The notes under the pieces are model-generated. The model had not been told where the DNA came from. It saw nothing but the letters and a program-made list of their open reading frames with translations, and did no database searches. Made by a program: the position numbers and the translations under genes. DNA of 57,639 bases from Verrucomicrobiaceae bacterium (GTDB lineage Bacteria > Verrucomicrobiota > Verrucomicrobiia > Verrucomicrobiales > Verrucomicrobiaceae), in NCBI GenBank assembly GCA_016795375.1, contig JAEUHJ010000139.1, positions 1 through 57,639 on the forward strand, given 5' to 3'. Positions 26,209-34,688 of the stretch are shown one piece after another (positions within the stretch are counted from its first letter, which is position 1; the number at the start of each line of letters is the position of its first letter).

Positions 26209-27573
26209 ATGAAGAATGCAGATCAATCCGCCACACCCCGCGCGCCGTGCGCTGAGATAAGTTTGAGGACGAAGCCGGCAGCCATCCGCCGTGGACGCGG
26301 TTTGGCCTGGTGTTGTTTCGCGGGTGTTGTTTTGAGCGTGTTCGTGAACGCCGCGCCCTGCCTTGCGGCGCGCGTCATCGCCGTTTCACCGGCTGGGAGC
26401 GATCAAGCCGCAGGCACCGAGAGCGCACCGTTCCTGACCTTGGGCAAGGCGATCTCCGCATCCGCCGCTTGGGACACGGTCCGCATCGCCCCTGGCGAAT
26501 ACGACTGCGGAGGATTTTCAGGCGAGGTCAATCACCCGCTGGCAATCACGGGAAGCGGCATGGACAAGACCGTTCTCAAAAACTTCGGTGTCCTGAAGTT
26601 CACCCAGACGCTCCGTGTGAAAGACCTGGCGTTCACAGACTCGCCCGGCCCGGTCCTCGTGCCTTTCACCGCCGAGGGGGCGAAGCTGGAGAACGTGCTC
26701 ATTGAGAACTGCGCCTTCATCAACGTGAGTCGTGGCATCGACACCGACGATGTGTGCCGCGGCATCATCACGGGTTTCACGGTCCGCCTATGCGACTTCA
26801 AAAACATGAAGGGCGCGAAGGTGCTCGGCATCGCCATCACCTCCGGTGTGATCTCCAAAGCCGCGATCACGGACAACACCTTTCAGAACCTCGAATCGGC
26901 GGCCAAAATCTGCACAGCCATCGCCGTCGGCGGCAACAAGACGCGCGGCACGACCAGGGACATCATCATCTCGGGCAACCGCATGGAAGGCATTGTCGGA
27001 CCGGTGAAAACAGCCACCGCGCCCGGAGCGGAGACACACGGGATCCTCGCCTACGGGGAACAGATTCAAATTCTCAAGAACACCATCAAAGGCGTGAATG
27101 CGGGCGGAGACCACGAGGCGATCTATCTGAAAGCCAGCAACAGCCTGATCGCGGAGAACGTCCTGGAAGAGTGTTCTTCGGATCAAGGCGACATCGGCAT
27201 CAAAGGCGCGGAGGAAACGCACGACAACGTCATCAGGGACAACCGCATCTTCGGACAAGGCCGAGGACTCGGCATCTACGCCCACGGAAGCGTCACGGTG
27301 AAAGGGAACGGAGTGAAGAAACCAAACGGCGAATTCGGCATCCGCATCTACGCCTACCAAAAGCCCGTCGTGATCGAAGGCAATTACGTCGAAGCCCGCG
27401 AAAACAGCGTGCGCATCAGCGACGCGGCGGACGCCGTGATCATCGGGAACAGGCTGGTCTCCCTCAACCGCGAGGCAATCGATCTGACCGGCTCCTGCAA
27501 AGTGAAACAGATGGAAAACAACAAGACGCACAAGGGCCCCAATCCACCGGCAGACTGGCAGCGCCTGAAATGA
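26209..27573 (+). CDS. exported right-handed parallel beta-helix protein
   Basis: The 454-residue protein has an N-terminal hydrophobic segment (GLAWCCFAGVVLSVFVNAA) and then a DUF1565-like opening, IAVSPAGSDQAAGTESAPFL. The rest is a repetitive stack of short strands rich in N-x-I/V and G-N motifs (ITDNTFQNL, ISGNRMEGI, IRDNRIFGQG, VIEGNYVEA). This is the pectate-lyase/NosD superhelix that typically binds or cleaves polysaccharides. No catalytic site is evident. It lies between two glycosidase-like paralogues and probably acts on the same glycan. A 172-bp gap without visible features precedes it. Confidence 0.75.
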   Translation: MKNADQSATPRAPCAEISLRTKPAAIRRGRGLAWCCFAGVVLSVFVNAAPCLAARVIAVSPAGSDQAAGTESAPFLTLGKAISASAAWDTVRIAPGEYDCGGFSGEVNHPLAITGSGMDKTVLKNFGVLKFTQTLRVKDLAFTDSPGPVLVPFTAEGAKLENVLIENCAFINVSRGIDTDDVCRGIITGFTVRLCDFKNMKGAKVLGIAITSGVISKAAITDNTFQNLESAAKICTAIAVGGNKTRGTTRDIIISGNRMEGIVGPVKTATAPGAETHGILAYGEQIQILKNTIKGVNAGGDHEAIYLKASNSLIAENVLEECSSDQGDIGIKGAEETHDNVIRDNRIFGQGRGLGIYAHGSVTVKGNGVKKPNGEFGIRIYAYQKPVVIEGNYVEARENSVRISDAADAVIIGNRLVSLNREAIDLTGSCKVKQMENNKTHKGPNPPADWQRLK

Positions 27574-27792
27574 AGATCGTCACGCAGCCGGGTGGGAAGG
27601 CGGTGAAGGTCTTCATCGCCGAGAGTTCCGCGTTCCCGAGAAGTTCGCGAAGCTGTGGGGCAAGTGATTGTGCGAAAGGAATTTCACCGCACTCGTTGTT
27701 GTTGCTGCCTGGCCCGCCACGGCCTAACCTTGAAACTCATCCTCTCATTCATCACCGCAGCCCGTGTTCACCCAGCTCTGCATCGCCTTCCG

Positions 27793-29952
27793 ATGAAAAT
27801 TCTCACCCTCTCCGCCCTCCTCGCGCTCAGCGCCCTGCCTGACCTCGCCGCCGCTGCGGCGCAGGAAGAAATCACCACGCTGGCGGAGCTTCGCGCCGAG
27901 CGCACGAAGATTGCCGCACGCCCGCGCCGCCTCATCGCCAACAACGACGGCTGTGACGCCATCTATTTCCCGAAGGACAAGGAGCCGACCGCGAAGAACT
28001 TCATCGACTGGCGCACCGCCGTGCTCGCCGGATCGCAGGTGGGCACGGTGTCGTATTGCTCCATCAGCTCCGGCTTCGGCTTCTTCACGCACAATACCAA
28101 GGCGGGCGAGGTGCTCACGCGGCAGCCGGTGGATTACGGCCTGCGGCCCGATGCGAAGAACATCACCGCCGATCTCATCCGCCAGGGCACCGACACGCTG
28201 CGCGCGGTGACGGACTTCGCCCACGCGAACGGCCTCGAGTCATTCTGGTCCATGCGCATGAATGACACGCACGACCTGGAGCAGCGCCCGGAGAAGCCCT
28301 ATCTCCTCTTCCCGCCGTGGAAGGTGCGGCACCCCGACATGCTCGTGGGCGATCACATCCAGCGCACGCCCTACGGCCGCTGGAGTTCCGTCGATTACGC
28401 ACGCGCCGAGGTGCGTGATCTCGCTTTCCGCTTCATCGAGGAAGTCTGTCGCGACTACGATGTGGATGGCGTGGAGCTCGATTTCTTCCGCCACCTCTGC
28501 TACTTCAAAAGCACGGCACATGGCGGCAAGGCGAGCGCCGAGGAAGTCGCCGCCATGACCGGCCTCATGCGCCGCATCCGCACGATGACCGAGGAGATCG
28601 GCCTCAAGCGCCAGCGTCCCATCCTCGTCACCATGCGCCTGCCCGACTCCACCGGCTACGCGCTGGACATGGGCTTCGATCTCGAAACCTGGCTCAAGGA
28701 AGGCCTCATGGACATCCTCATCACCACTGACTACTTCCGGCTGAATCCGTGGGATTACAGCATCGCCCTCGGCCACCGCCACGGCGTGAAAGTGTATCCC
28801 GCGCTCACCGATCCGCGGGTGAAAGGCGAGTCGCGATTCCTGCGCACCAGCGACTCCGCCTACCGCGCCCGCGCCGCGAACGCCTGGGCCTCCGGCGCCG
28901 ACGGCCTCTATCTCTTCAACCTCTACGACATCGACCGTGCATCCCCCCTGTGGCGCGAGCTGGGCGACCCCGCCGCGCTCGCCTTCACCGACAAAGAATA
29001 CTTCGTCTCCGATCTCGACGGCAAACCCACCGTCTGGCTGGCAAAGGGCGACAAACATCAAACCATCCCCGTGCTCACGCCCACCGCACCCGTGCCACTG
29101 AACGCGAAGCAGACCTTCCGCACGCACATCACCCTCGCCGACGACTTCGCGGCCGCCGCGAAGGCCGGCAAGCAAGCCACCGCCGCGCTGCACATCGAGC
29201 TGCCCGGCCTTAACGAGGCCACACGCATCACCGCCGCGCTCAATGGCAAAGATTTGCCCGCCGGCAAGCTCAGCGAAGGCTGGCTCGACTGGCCGCTCAC
29301 CCCGGAGCAGTTGCGCAAAGGCGTGAACGACATCGCCGTGACGCTGCAACCCGCCGCAGCCACCGCCGAGCCCGCCTGGCGGCTCATCTATGACGGCAGC
29401 CGCAAGCCCGCCCGTCCCTGGCAGCGTGATGCTGGCTCGACGAAGATTCACGAAGAAATCCGGGACGGCGCCCTGCTCCTCGCCGACCGCGGCACCGCCA
29501 GCGGCGACTACTGTTATTACCGCAGCGCCTGGGGCGCGGACCCGGAGAGCGAGAGCACCATCGAGGCCCGCGTGAAAGTGGTCAGCGGCTCCAGCTTCCT
29601 CATCTTCTCCAACGGCGTCAGCGGCGAGCGCCTCGAGCTCACCCCCACCGGCATCGGCCTGCATCACCATAGCAAGCTGCGCCACGCCATGAACACGACC
29701 GACGCCTTCCACACCTACCGCATCGTGATCCAAGGCACCGGTCTGCAAGTCCACGTGGACGGCGCATTGTGCCTCGACGCCCCCGCCGCCCTCACGCCCC
29801 GCAACGACACCCTCCGCAACGAGTTCGCCTTCGGCGCCGCCAACAGCACCGGGCAGGGCGAGGCTCTCTGGCGCGAGGTCAAATACAAGACCAAGGGCGC
29901 CACCCAGCCCCTGCACGACATCGTCGTGAGCATCGGTTATGGGAAGGAGTGA
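27793..29952 (+). CDS. exported TIM-barrel glycosidase-like protein with C-terminal beta-sandwich, paralogue 2
   Basis: The start at 27793 gives the Sec signal MKILTLSALLALSAL; the frame extends upstream without a better start. The 719-residue protein has a barrel of about 430 residues with DGVELDFFRHL (Asp230), VTMRLPDSTG, DLETWLKEGLMD and RHGVKVYP, matching the paralogues at 24729 and 31445. A linker domain of about 100 residues (PVPLNAKQTFRTHITLADD) is followed by a C-terminal concanavalin-like sandwich (WRLIYDGSRKP... to ...VDGALCLDAPAAL), likely a carbohydrate-binding module. This is the largest and most elaborate member of the trio. Confidence 0.68.
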   Translation: MKILTLSALLALSALPDLAAAAAQEEITTLAELRAERTKIAARPRRLIANNDGCDAIYFPKDKEPTAKNFIDWRTAVLAGSQVGTVSYCSISSGFGFFTHNTKAGEVLTRQPVDYGLRPDAKNITADLIRQGTDTLRAVTDFAHANGLESFWSMRMNDTHDLEQRPEKPYLLFPPWKVRHPDMLVGDHIQRTPYGRWSSVDYARAEVRDLAFRFIEEVCRDYDVDGVELDFFRHLCYFKSTAHGGKASAEEVAAMTGLMRRIRTMTEEIGLKRQRPILVTMRLPDSTGYALDMGFDLETWLKEGLMDILITTDYFRLNPWDYSIALGHRHGVKVYPALTDPRVKGESRFLRTSDSAYRARAANAWASGADGLYLFNLYDIDRASPLWRELGDPAALAFTDKEYFVSDLDGKPTVWLAKGDKHQTIPVLTPTAPVPLNAKQTFRTHITLADDFAAAAKAGKQATAALHIELPGLNEATRITAALNGKDLPAGKLSEGWLDWPLTPEQLRKGVNDIAVTLQPAAATAEPAWRLIYDGSRKPARPWQRDAGSTKIHEEIRDGALLLADRGTASGDYCYYRSAWGADPESESTIEARVKVVSGSSFLIFSNGVSGERLELTPTGIGLHHHSKLRHAMNTTDAFHTYRIVIQGTGLQVHVDGALCLDAPAALTPRNDTLRNEFAFGAANSTGQGEALWREVKYKTKGATQPLHDIVVSIGYGKE

Positions 29953-29956
29953 GGCC

Positions 29957-30192
29957 GTGCCGTAGCACGAGTTTTCCAACCCGTGCGCTTGGTGGCTTGG
30001 GGGCTTGGGGGCTTGAAAGGGGGGGGCGCACCGTCCTCTCTGCGGGGTTTGGGGGGACTCGATGACCGCACACGGAGTGTGCGGACCACTTTGGGCTGTA
30101 TCCCGCGTGCGGCGGTGGCTTTCCCGGCCATTCCACCTGCGGCCCGTAGTGCGGGTTTTCAATTCGCCACTTCAACGGGTTGGAAAACCCGT
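29957..30192. repeat. composite interspersed repeat bounded by an 18-bp inverted repeat
   Basis: ACGAGTTTTCCAACCCGT at 29967-29984 is repeated inverted with one mismatch at 30175-30192. A degraded direct copy (CCGTAGTGCGGGTTTTC) begins near 30144. Inside lies a perfect 8-bp hairpin, CCGCACAC-GGA-GTGTGCGG, at 30066-30084, and a run of GGCTTGGGG words at 29992-30015. There is no open frame that looks real. The arrangement is MITE-like. From general knowledge, both the GTTGGAAAACCCGT motif and the GTGTGCGG hairpin resemble repeats seen between genes in verrucomicrobial and planctomycete genomes. Confidence 0.65.
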
Positions 30193-30629
30193 CCGACGTT
30201 GCCGCGCCCCACCAGCGAGGCGAGGAAGCTGCGTCAGTGAGACTCCGCTTCGCTCAACGCGGCGCTGACGCCCAGGATGGTGCGTTTGCCATCGGTGCCG
30301 TCATCACGAGCAAGATTTTCCGCACCGAGGCAAAGGAACGAAGTCGCCGCTTACGGCCTGCTCGCGCTCCTTGATCTCGGTCCGTATCCAGATGCGCTGC
30401 CTTCTGCGCGCTGAGGGACCTCCACGCGAGCACCTGCAGGAAGCGCGGACTTTTGCCCGCGCCACACCGGGCTGCACCCGAGTCCGGTATCGCTGCGGCA
30501 GAGATGTGTCCCCGCTGGTCTTGCGGCTGAACCAGCGGCTCCGCGCAGGTTCGGCAGGCGTGCGGGCGTTGATGCAGGGGACAGGAGCACCGCCTCCCTG
30601 TTTTATCCCAGATTTCCCACCCACCTCCC
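30193..30629. other. non-coding spacer, possibly decayed coding sequence
   Basis: About 440 bp lie between the composite repeat and the aldolase gene. Several overlapping short frames are open on both strands, but none shows a recognisable motif or a plausible start. One plus-strand frame around 30300-30410 has a coding-like stretch (AAYGLLALLDLG) that ends in a stop, which might be the remnant of a lost gene. No promoter can be assigned with confidence. Confidence 0.4.
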
Positions 30630-31445
30630 ATGCGCCCCTCCAAAGTCCTCGCCAAACTCCGCTCCGGTCAGGTCGCACGCATCTGCGCCACCGGCTCCCC
30701 CATCGCCTTCTTCCCGGCCATGGCCGCTCATTTCCACTATGATGGCATCTGGGTGGATGCAGAACACCGCGCCTGGGAGCCGCGCGAGATCGAAACCACG
30801 CTCGGCCGTCATCACGCCGCTGACATCGATTGTGTGTGGCGCTCCATCACGAAGGAGAAAAACAGCCTCTACCGCCTTCTCGAAGATGGTGCTGCCGGAT
30901 TGATGATCCCGCACGTCGCCACGGCTGACGAAGCGCGGGCGATCGTCCAGGCCATGAAGTTCCCGCCGCTCGGTGATCGCGGTTTCTGCGGTGGCGGACG
31001 CGATGCCGATTACTGGATCGGCAAACCCGCCGACTACACCGACGCAGCGAATCGAGAGACTTTCCTCGTCGTGCAAATCGAAACACCGCAGGCTCTCGAA
31101 AACGCCGACGCCATCGCCGCCGTGCCCGGCGTGGAGGTGATCTTCCTCGGCCCCGGAGACATGTCCCTGCGCCTCGGCTGCACGCCCGGCGTGAATGATC
31201 CCGTCATGCTCGACGTGCAAAAGAAAATCGCCGCCGCCGCGAAGAAACACGGCAAAGCCTGGGGCCGCCCCGTCGGCTCCGCAGCCGATGCGAAGACCAT
31301 CATTGGCCTCGGTGCGCAGTTTGTCGTGCTCGGTAGCGAGTTTGGCGGCATTCATGATCACCTGGCCGCCTGCTCGGCGGACTTTGACTCCATCCTCCGC
31401 GAGACCACCGCCGCGCCCGCCATGCCCGAAGGCAAAACTTACTGA
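30630..31445 (+). CDS. HpcH/HpaI-family class II pyruvate aldolase
   Basis: The 271-residue cytosolic protein fits the HpcH/HpaI aldolase / citrate lyase family. The N-terminal DGIWVDAEHRAW holds the general-base His, the metal-binding Glu is in VVQIETPQAL, and the metal-binding Asp is in FLGPGDMSLRLG. The gatekeeping loop FPPLGDRGFCGGGR is also conserved. Relatives cleave 2-keto-3-deoxy sugar acids (such as 2-dehydro-3-deoxyglucarate) to pyruvate and an aldehyde, which suits a sugar-acid breakdown locus. The specific substrate is inference. The stop overlaps the start of the next gene (TGATGA at 31443-31448). Confidence 0.85.
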   Translation: MRPSKVLAKLRSGQVARICATGSPIAFFPAMAAHFHYDGIWVDAEHRAWEPREIETTLGRHHAADIDCVWRSITKEKNSLYRLLEDGAAGLMIPHVATADEARAIVQAMKFPPLGDRGFCGGGRDADYWIGKPADYTDAANRETFLVVQIETPQALENADAIAAVPGVEVIFLGPGDMSLRLGCTPGVNDPVMLDVQKKIAAAAKKHGKAWGRPVGSAADAKTIIGLGAQFVVLGSEFGGIHDHLAACSADFDSILRETTAAPAMPEGKTY

Positions 31446-32641
31446 TGAAACACCTCCTCCTGCTTCTCCTCTGCTCCTGCGCCATCGCCGCCGAGCCACC
31501 ACCACCGCGTCATGGCTCCCTCCTGCTCGCGGTCAATGACGACGGCTTCAGCGCCTTTCACAACGGGCGCTACCAGTCTGCGGATGATCTGCGCAGGGCC
31601 ATGCTCGCCTTCAAAGACACGCAGGTCGCCATCATGGAATGGTGCGTCATCGCCGGCAGCCGCGCCAATTACCCCTCGAAAGTCACCGAACTCATCGGCT
31701 CGGGCATGACGGAGTTCCCGCGTCGTGGTGACGAGCTCGCCCACACCACCCTCAAGCGCATGGCCGACGCTGGAGAGCACACTCTGAAAATCGTCGCCGA
31801 TGCCTGCCACGAGGCCGGACTCGCCTGCTACGCCTCCCTGCGCATGAATGGCGACTATGCCGAGAGCCTGTCGGGCGGCAGTTTCGCCAGATATGCCAAC
31901 AGCAGCTTCTGGTGGAGGCATCCGCAGCTCCGCATCACCAATGCCGCCGGCAAAAGCGGCCAGCGCTTCTCCTTCGCCTTCCCACAGGTGCGTGAGTTCA
32001 AGCTCAGCATCCTGCGCGAGGTGGTGCAGCAGGACATCGACGGCATCAATCTCGACTTCCAGCGCCACCCCGTGTTCTTCGGCTTTGAAAAACCCATGAC
32101 CGATGCCTTCAAAGCCAGATACGGCATCGAGGCCGACGGCATCTCCCAGGATGATCCACGCTGGGTGCCGCTGCGTTATGCGATCATGAGCGGCTTTGTC
32201 CGCGACGTGCGCAGGCTGCTGGATGAGGCGGGCAGGGCGAAAGGCCGTCACCTCGGCCTCTCCGTCCGCGTGGACTGGAAAAAATATCCCACCTGGGGCT
32301 GCGACATCGCCACCTGGCTGAAGGAAGGGCTGCTCGACTACCTCGTCATCGGCCAGCATGGCCTCGGCGGCTACGACTTCGACATCACACCCTTCGTCAA
32401 AATGGCCGCCGGCAGTGGCTGCGCCGTGCTCTTTGGCGAAGAGGCCATCCTCAGCGGCCACGACCGCACCGCCGAGGAGGACCGGCTCATCGCCGCCGGG
32501 AAAATGAAGCCCGCCCCCCGCAGCCTGCTCACACGGGAGCACTACGAAAAACGCGCCGCCAGCCTCCGCGCCGCAGGCACCCAGGGCATCCACCTTTTCA
32601 ACGAAACCCGCAAAGCCATGCTCAGCGGCTACAGTCCGTAA
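31445..32641 (+). CDS. exported TIM-barrel glycosidase-like protein, paralogue 3
   Basis: The 398-residue protein begins with a lipoprotein- or Sec-like signal (MKHLLLLLLCSCAIAA; the Cys could be lipidated). Shared family motifs are DGINLDFQRHPVFF (Asp204), LSVRVDWKKYP, DIATWLKEGLLDYLVI and a final TQGIHLFN. It overlaps the aldolase gene by one base, so the two should be translationally coupled. Pairing an exported glycosidase-like protein with a cytosolic aldolase suggests extracellular cleavage followed by intracellular breakdown of a sugar-acid product. Confidence 0.65.
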   Translation: MKHLLLLLLCSCAIAAEPPPPRHGSLLLAVNDDGFSAFHNGRYQSADDLRRAMLAFKDTQVAIMEWCVIAGSRANYPSKVTELIGSGMTEFPRRGDELAHTTLKRMADAGEHTLKIVADACHEAGLACYASLRMNGDYAESLSGGSFARYANSSFWWRHPQLRITNAAGKSGQRFSFAFPQVREFKLSILREVVQQDIDGINLDFQRHPVFFGFEKPMTDAFKARYGIEADGISQDDPRWVPLRYAIMSGFVRDVRRLLDEAGRAKGRHLGLSVRVDWKKYPTWGCDIATWLKEGLLDYLVIGQHGLGGYDFDITPFVKMAAGSGCAVLFGEEAILSGHDRTAEEDRLIAAGKMKPAPRSLLTREHYEKRAASLRAAGTQGIHLFNETRKAMLSGYSP

Positions 32642-32711
32642 ATCCCACCATGCTCTCTCTTGCCTGCCGCGAGCAGGCACATCACTCCACGCTGGCAAAG
32701 CAAAAGGCCCC

Positions 32712-33719
32712 ATGAACACGGAAGAAATCCTCCCCCTCCTGCGTGACGCCGGGCTCATCACCGGCGAGGCACGCGTGACGCCGCTCGCCGGCGGCGTGTC
32801 CAGTGACATCGCGCTCATCGAGTCGGCGCAGGGAAAAATCGTCGTCAAAGCAGCTTTGGAAAAACTCCGCGTCAAAGACGACTGGTTCGCCGATGTCGCG
32901 CGCAATCGCGTGGAGCAGGACTACTTCGACTACGCCGCGAACATCATCCCGCGGTCCGTCCCGCGCATCCTGGGCAGCGGCCCGGGCTGGTTCGCCATGG
33001 AATACCTCGGCGACATGCCGAACTGGAAATCCCAGCTCCTCGCTGGAAACATCGAACTCAGCACCGCGCAGCTCGCGGGAGAGGTTTTAGGCCGCCTGCA
33101 TGGCGCTTCATGGCTTGATCCTGTGGCGCGTGACCGTTTCGCCACGCTGCCAAACTTCCACGCCCTGCGCATCGAGCCCTATCTGCTCACCACCGCCGCC
33201 CGCGTGCCGGAGGCCGCTGAGTTCTTGCGCCGGGAGGCCGCGATGCTCGCTCAGACCCGGCTCGCCCTCGTCCACGGTGACTACAGCCCGAAAAATCTTC
33301 TCACCGGCCCGCAGCGCCTCGTCGTCCTCGATGCCGAATGCGCCTGGTTCGGCGATCCCGCCTTCGATGTCGCTTTCATGCTCTCGCACCTGCTGCTGAA
33401 AGCGCTGCTGCATCGGGACACGACCCGGCTCGTCCCCGAGTTCTGGTTCGCCTATGCGCATGGACTGGAACTGATGCGTGAGAGTCATGATGCCTCCACG
33501 GATTCCTCCGTGAAATTTCTTGGAAACAGCACGCTTCGTTCCTTTGCGGCGCTTGAAACTCGCATGACGAGGCTCCTCCTCTGCCTTCTGCTCGCCCGCG
33601 TGCATGGCAAGTCACCTGTCGAATACCTCAGCGACGACCAGCGGGCGCACGTCACGCGATTTGTGCTCGCCCGTCTGCCGGAACCTCCCCCGTTCCCGGT
33701 GCTGGTCAAAGCCTGGTGA
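32712..33719 (+). CDS. aminoglycoside-phosphotransferase-fold kinase (APH family)
   Basis: The 335-residue cytosolic protein has the APH/choline-kinase fold: an N-lobe Lys in IVVKAALEKL, the catalytic loop LVHGDYSPKNLL (H-G-D-x-x-x-x-N) and the metal-binding VVLDAECAWFGDPAFD. Such kinases phosphorylate small hydroxylated molecules (sugars, methylthioribose, choline, homoserine), and antibiotic resistance is only one branch. Placement after the aldolase/glycosidase pair makes a sugar kinase role plausible. It follows the glycosidase-like gene by 70 bp with a weak 7-bp hairpin between. Its end overlaps the convergent lgt gene by 14 bp. Confidence 0.8.
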   Translation: MNTEEILPLLRDAGLITGEARVTPLAGGVSSDIALIESAQGKIVVKAALEKLRVKDDWFADVARNRVEQDYFDYAANIIPRSVPRILGSGPGWFAMEYLGDMPNWKSQLLAGNIELSTAQLAGEVLGRLHGASWLDPVARDRFATLPNFHALRIEPYLLTTAARVPEAAEFLRREAAMLAQTRLALVHGDYSPKNLLTGPQRLVVLDAECAWFGDPAFDVAFMLSHLLLKALLHRDTTRLVPEFWFAYAHGLELMRESHDASTDSSVKFLGNSTLRSFAALETRMTRLLLCLLLARVHGKSPVEYLSDDQRAHVTRFVLARLPEPPPFPVLVKAW

Positions 33720-34650
33720 CCGGGCCGGGGCGTTTGCCGGAAAAGCAGCCCCAGAGCAGGAAGGCCAGGCCCGTCACGATCATGAATGTGGAGAAGAACT
33801 GCCCCTTCGTCAGGCCCAGGATCATCTCCGAGCCGCTGTCCGGCTGGCGCACGTTTTCCAGCGCGATGCGGACCACCGAGTAGAGCAGGAAGAAGAGGCC
33901 GGTGAGGACGCCATGCGGCAGGCGTGGCCAGCGGACGCGGATGAACAGCAGGAGCGCGCAGAGAAGGAGCCCCTCTCCCAATGCCTCGTAAAGCTGCGAG
34001 GGATGGCGCGGATGCAGGATCGTCTCCAGCTCGGCGCGGCCGCCGCGCTGCTGCTCGAAGAAGGCGATGATGTCCGGGCTGTGCTGGATTCCATAGGGCA
34101 GCAGGTCGCGCTGTCCGCCCTGCGCCACGAAATCCTCATGCAGCAGCTCGGTGGGGAATTTCATCGCCCACGGCACGTTCGTGACACGGCCGAAGAGCTC
34201 GCCGTTGATGAAATTTGCGATGCGCCCGAGGAAGATGCCCAGCGGCGCGCCGCACACCAGCGTGTCGCCGATGCCGGTCCAGGAAATCTTGTGCTTCCGC
34301 GCATACCACAGGCAGTACAGCGCCACGCCCGCGATGCCGCCGTGGCTGGCCATGCCGCCCTGGTTCAGCAGGAAGAAGATCCACGGCTCGCGGATGAACT
34401 GGTCGAAGTTGTAGAGCAGCATGTAGCCGAGCCGTCCGCCGAGCACGACGCCAAAGAGGGCCACCTGTGTGATGAAGTCCGCCACCGCCTCCGGCTTGAT
34501 CTCCGAAAGTCCGCGTCGTGCGAGGAAGAGCATCACGCGGTAGGCCAGGTAGAAGCCCAGCACATACGCCAGCCCGTACCAATGCACCGCGATGCTGTCC
34601 GTGATCTTGACCAGATGGGGGCTGAGGTCGTGCAGATAGTGGGCGAGCAT
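33706..34650 (-). CDS. lgt: prolipoprotein diacylglyceryl transferase
   Basis: Lgt transfers diacylglycerol from phosphatidylglycerol to the lipobox Cys of prolipoproteins in the inner membrane. The start at 34650 (MLAHYLHDLS) is preferred because the longer frame adds an unrelated 19 residues. The 314-residue protein has about seven membrane helices, the HWYGLAYVLGF segment, GGRLGYMLLYN, HGGIAGV and the family signature GRIANFINGELFGRVT containing essential Arg/Asn/Glu residues. Essential lipoprotein maturation fits the lipoprotein signals seen in this window. It overlaps the APH gene and follows the FAD oxidoreductase gene on the same strand. Confidence 0.95.
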   Translation of the reverse strand: MLAHYLHDLSPHLVKITDSIAVHWYGLAYVLGFYLAYRVMLFLARRGLSEIKPEAVADFITQVALFGVVLGGRLGYMLLYNFDQFIREPWIFFLLNQGGMASHGGIAGVALYCLWYARKHKISWTGIGDTLVCGAPLGIFLGRIANFINGELFGRVTNVPWAMKFPTELLHEDFVAQGGQRDLLPYGIQHSPDIIAFFEQQRGGRAELETILHPRHPSQLYEALGEGLLLCALLLFIRVRWPRLPHGVLTGLFFLLYSVVRIALENVRQPDSGSEMILGLTKGQFFSTFMIVTGLAFLLWGCFSGKRPGPVTRL

Positions 34651-34688
34651 GGGGATCAATGAAGTCTCGTGAGGAGCCGGGGCGCGGG

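Noticed and set aside
28240..30162. 640-codon minus-strand frame over the second glycosidase-like gene
   Set aside because: Runs into the composite repeat and has no motif; the plus strand has a signal peptide and family motifs.
32660..32690. TGCCTGC/GCAGGCA hairpin as terminator before the APH-fold kinase gene
   Set aside because: The stem is 7 bp and no T-tract follows.
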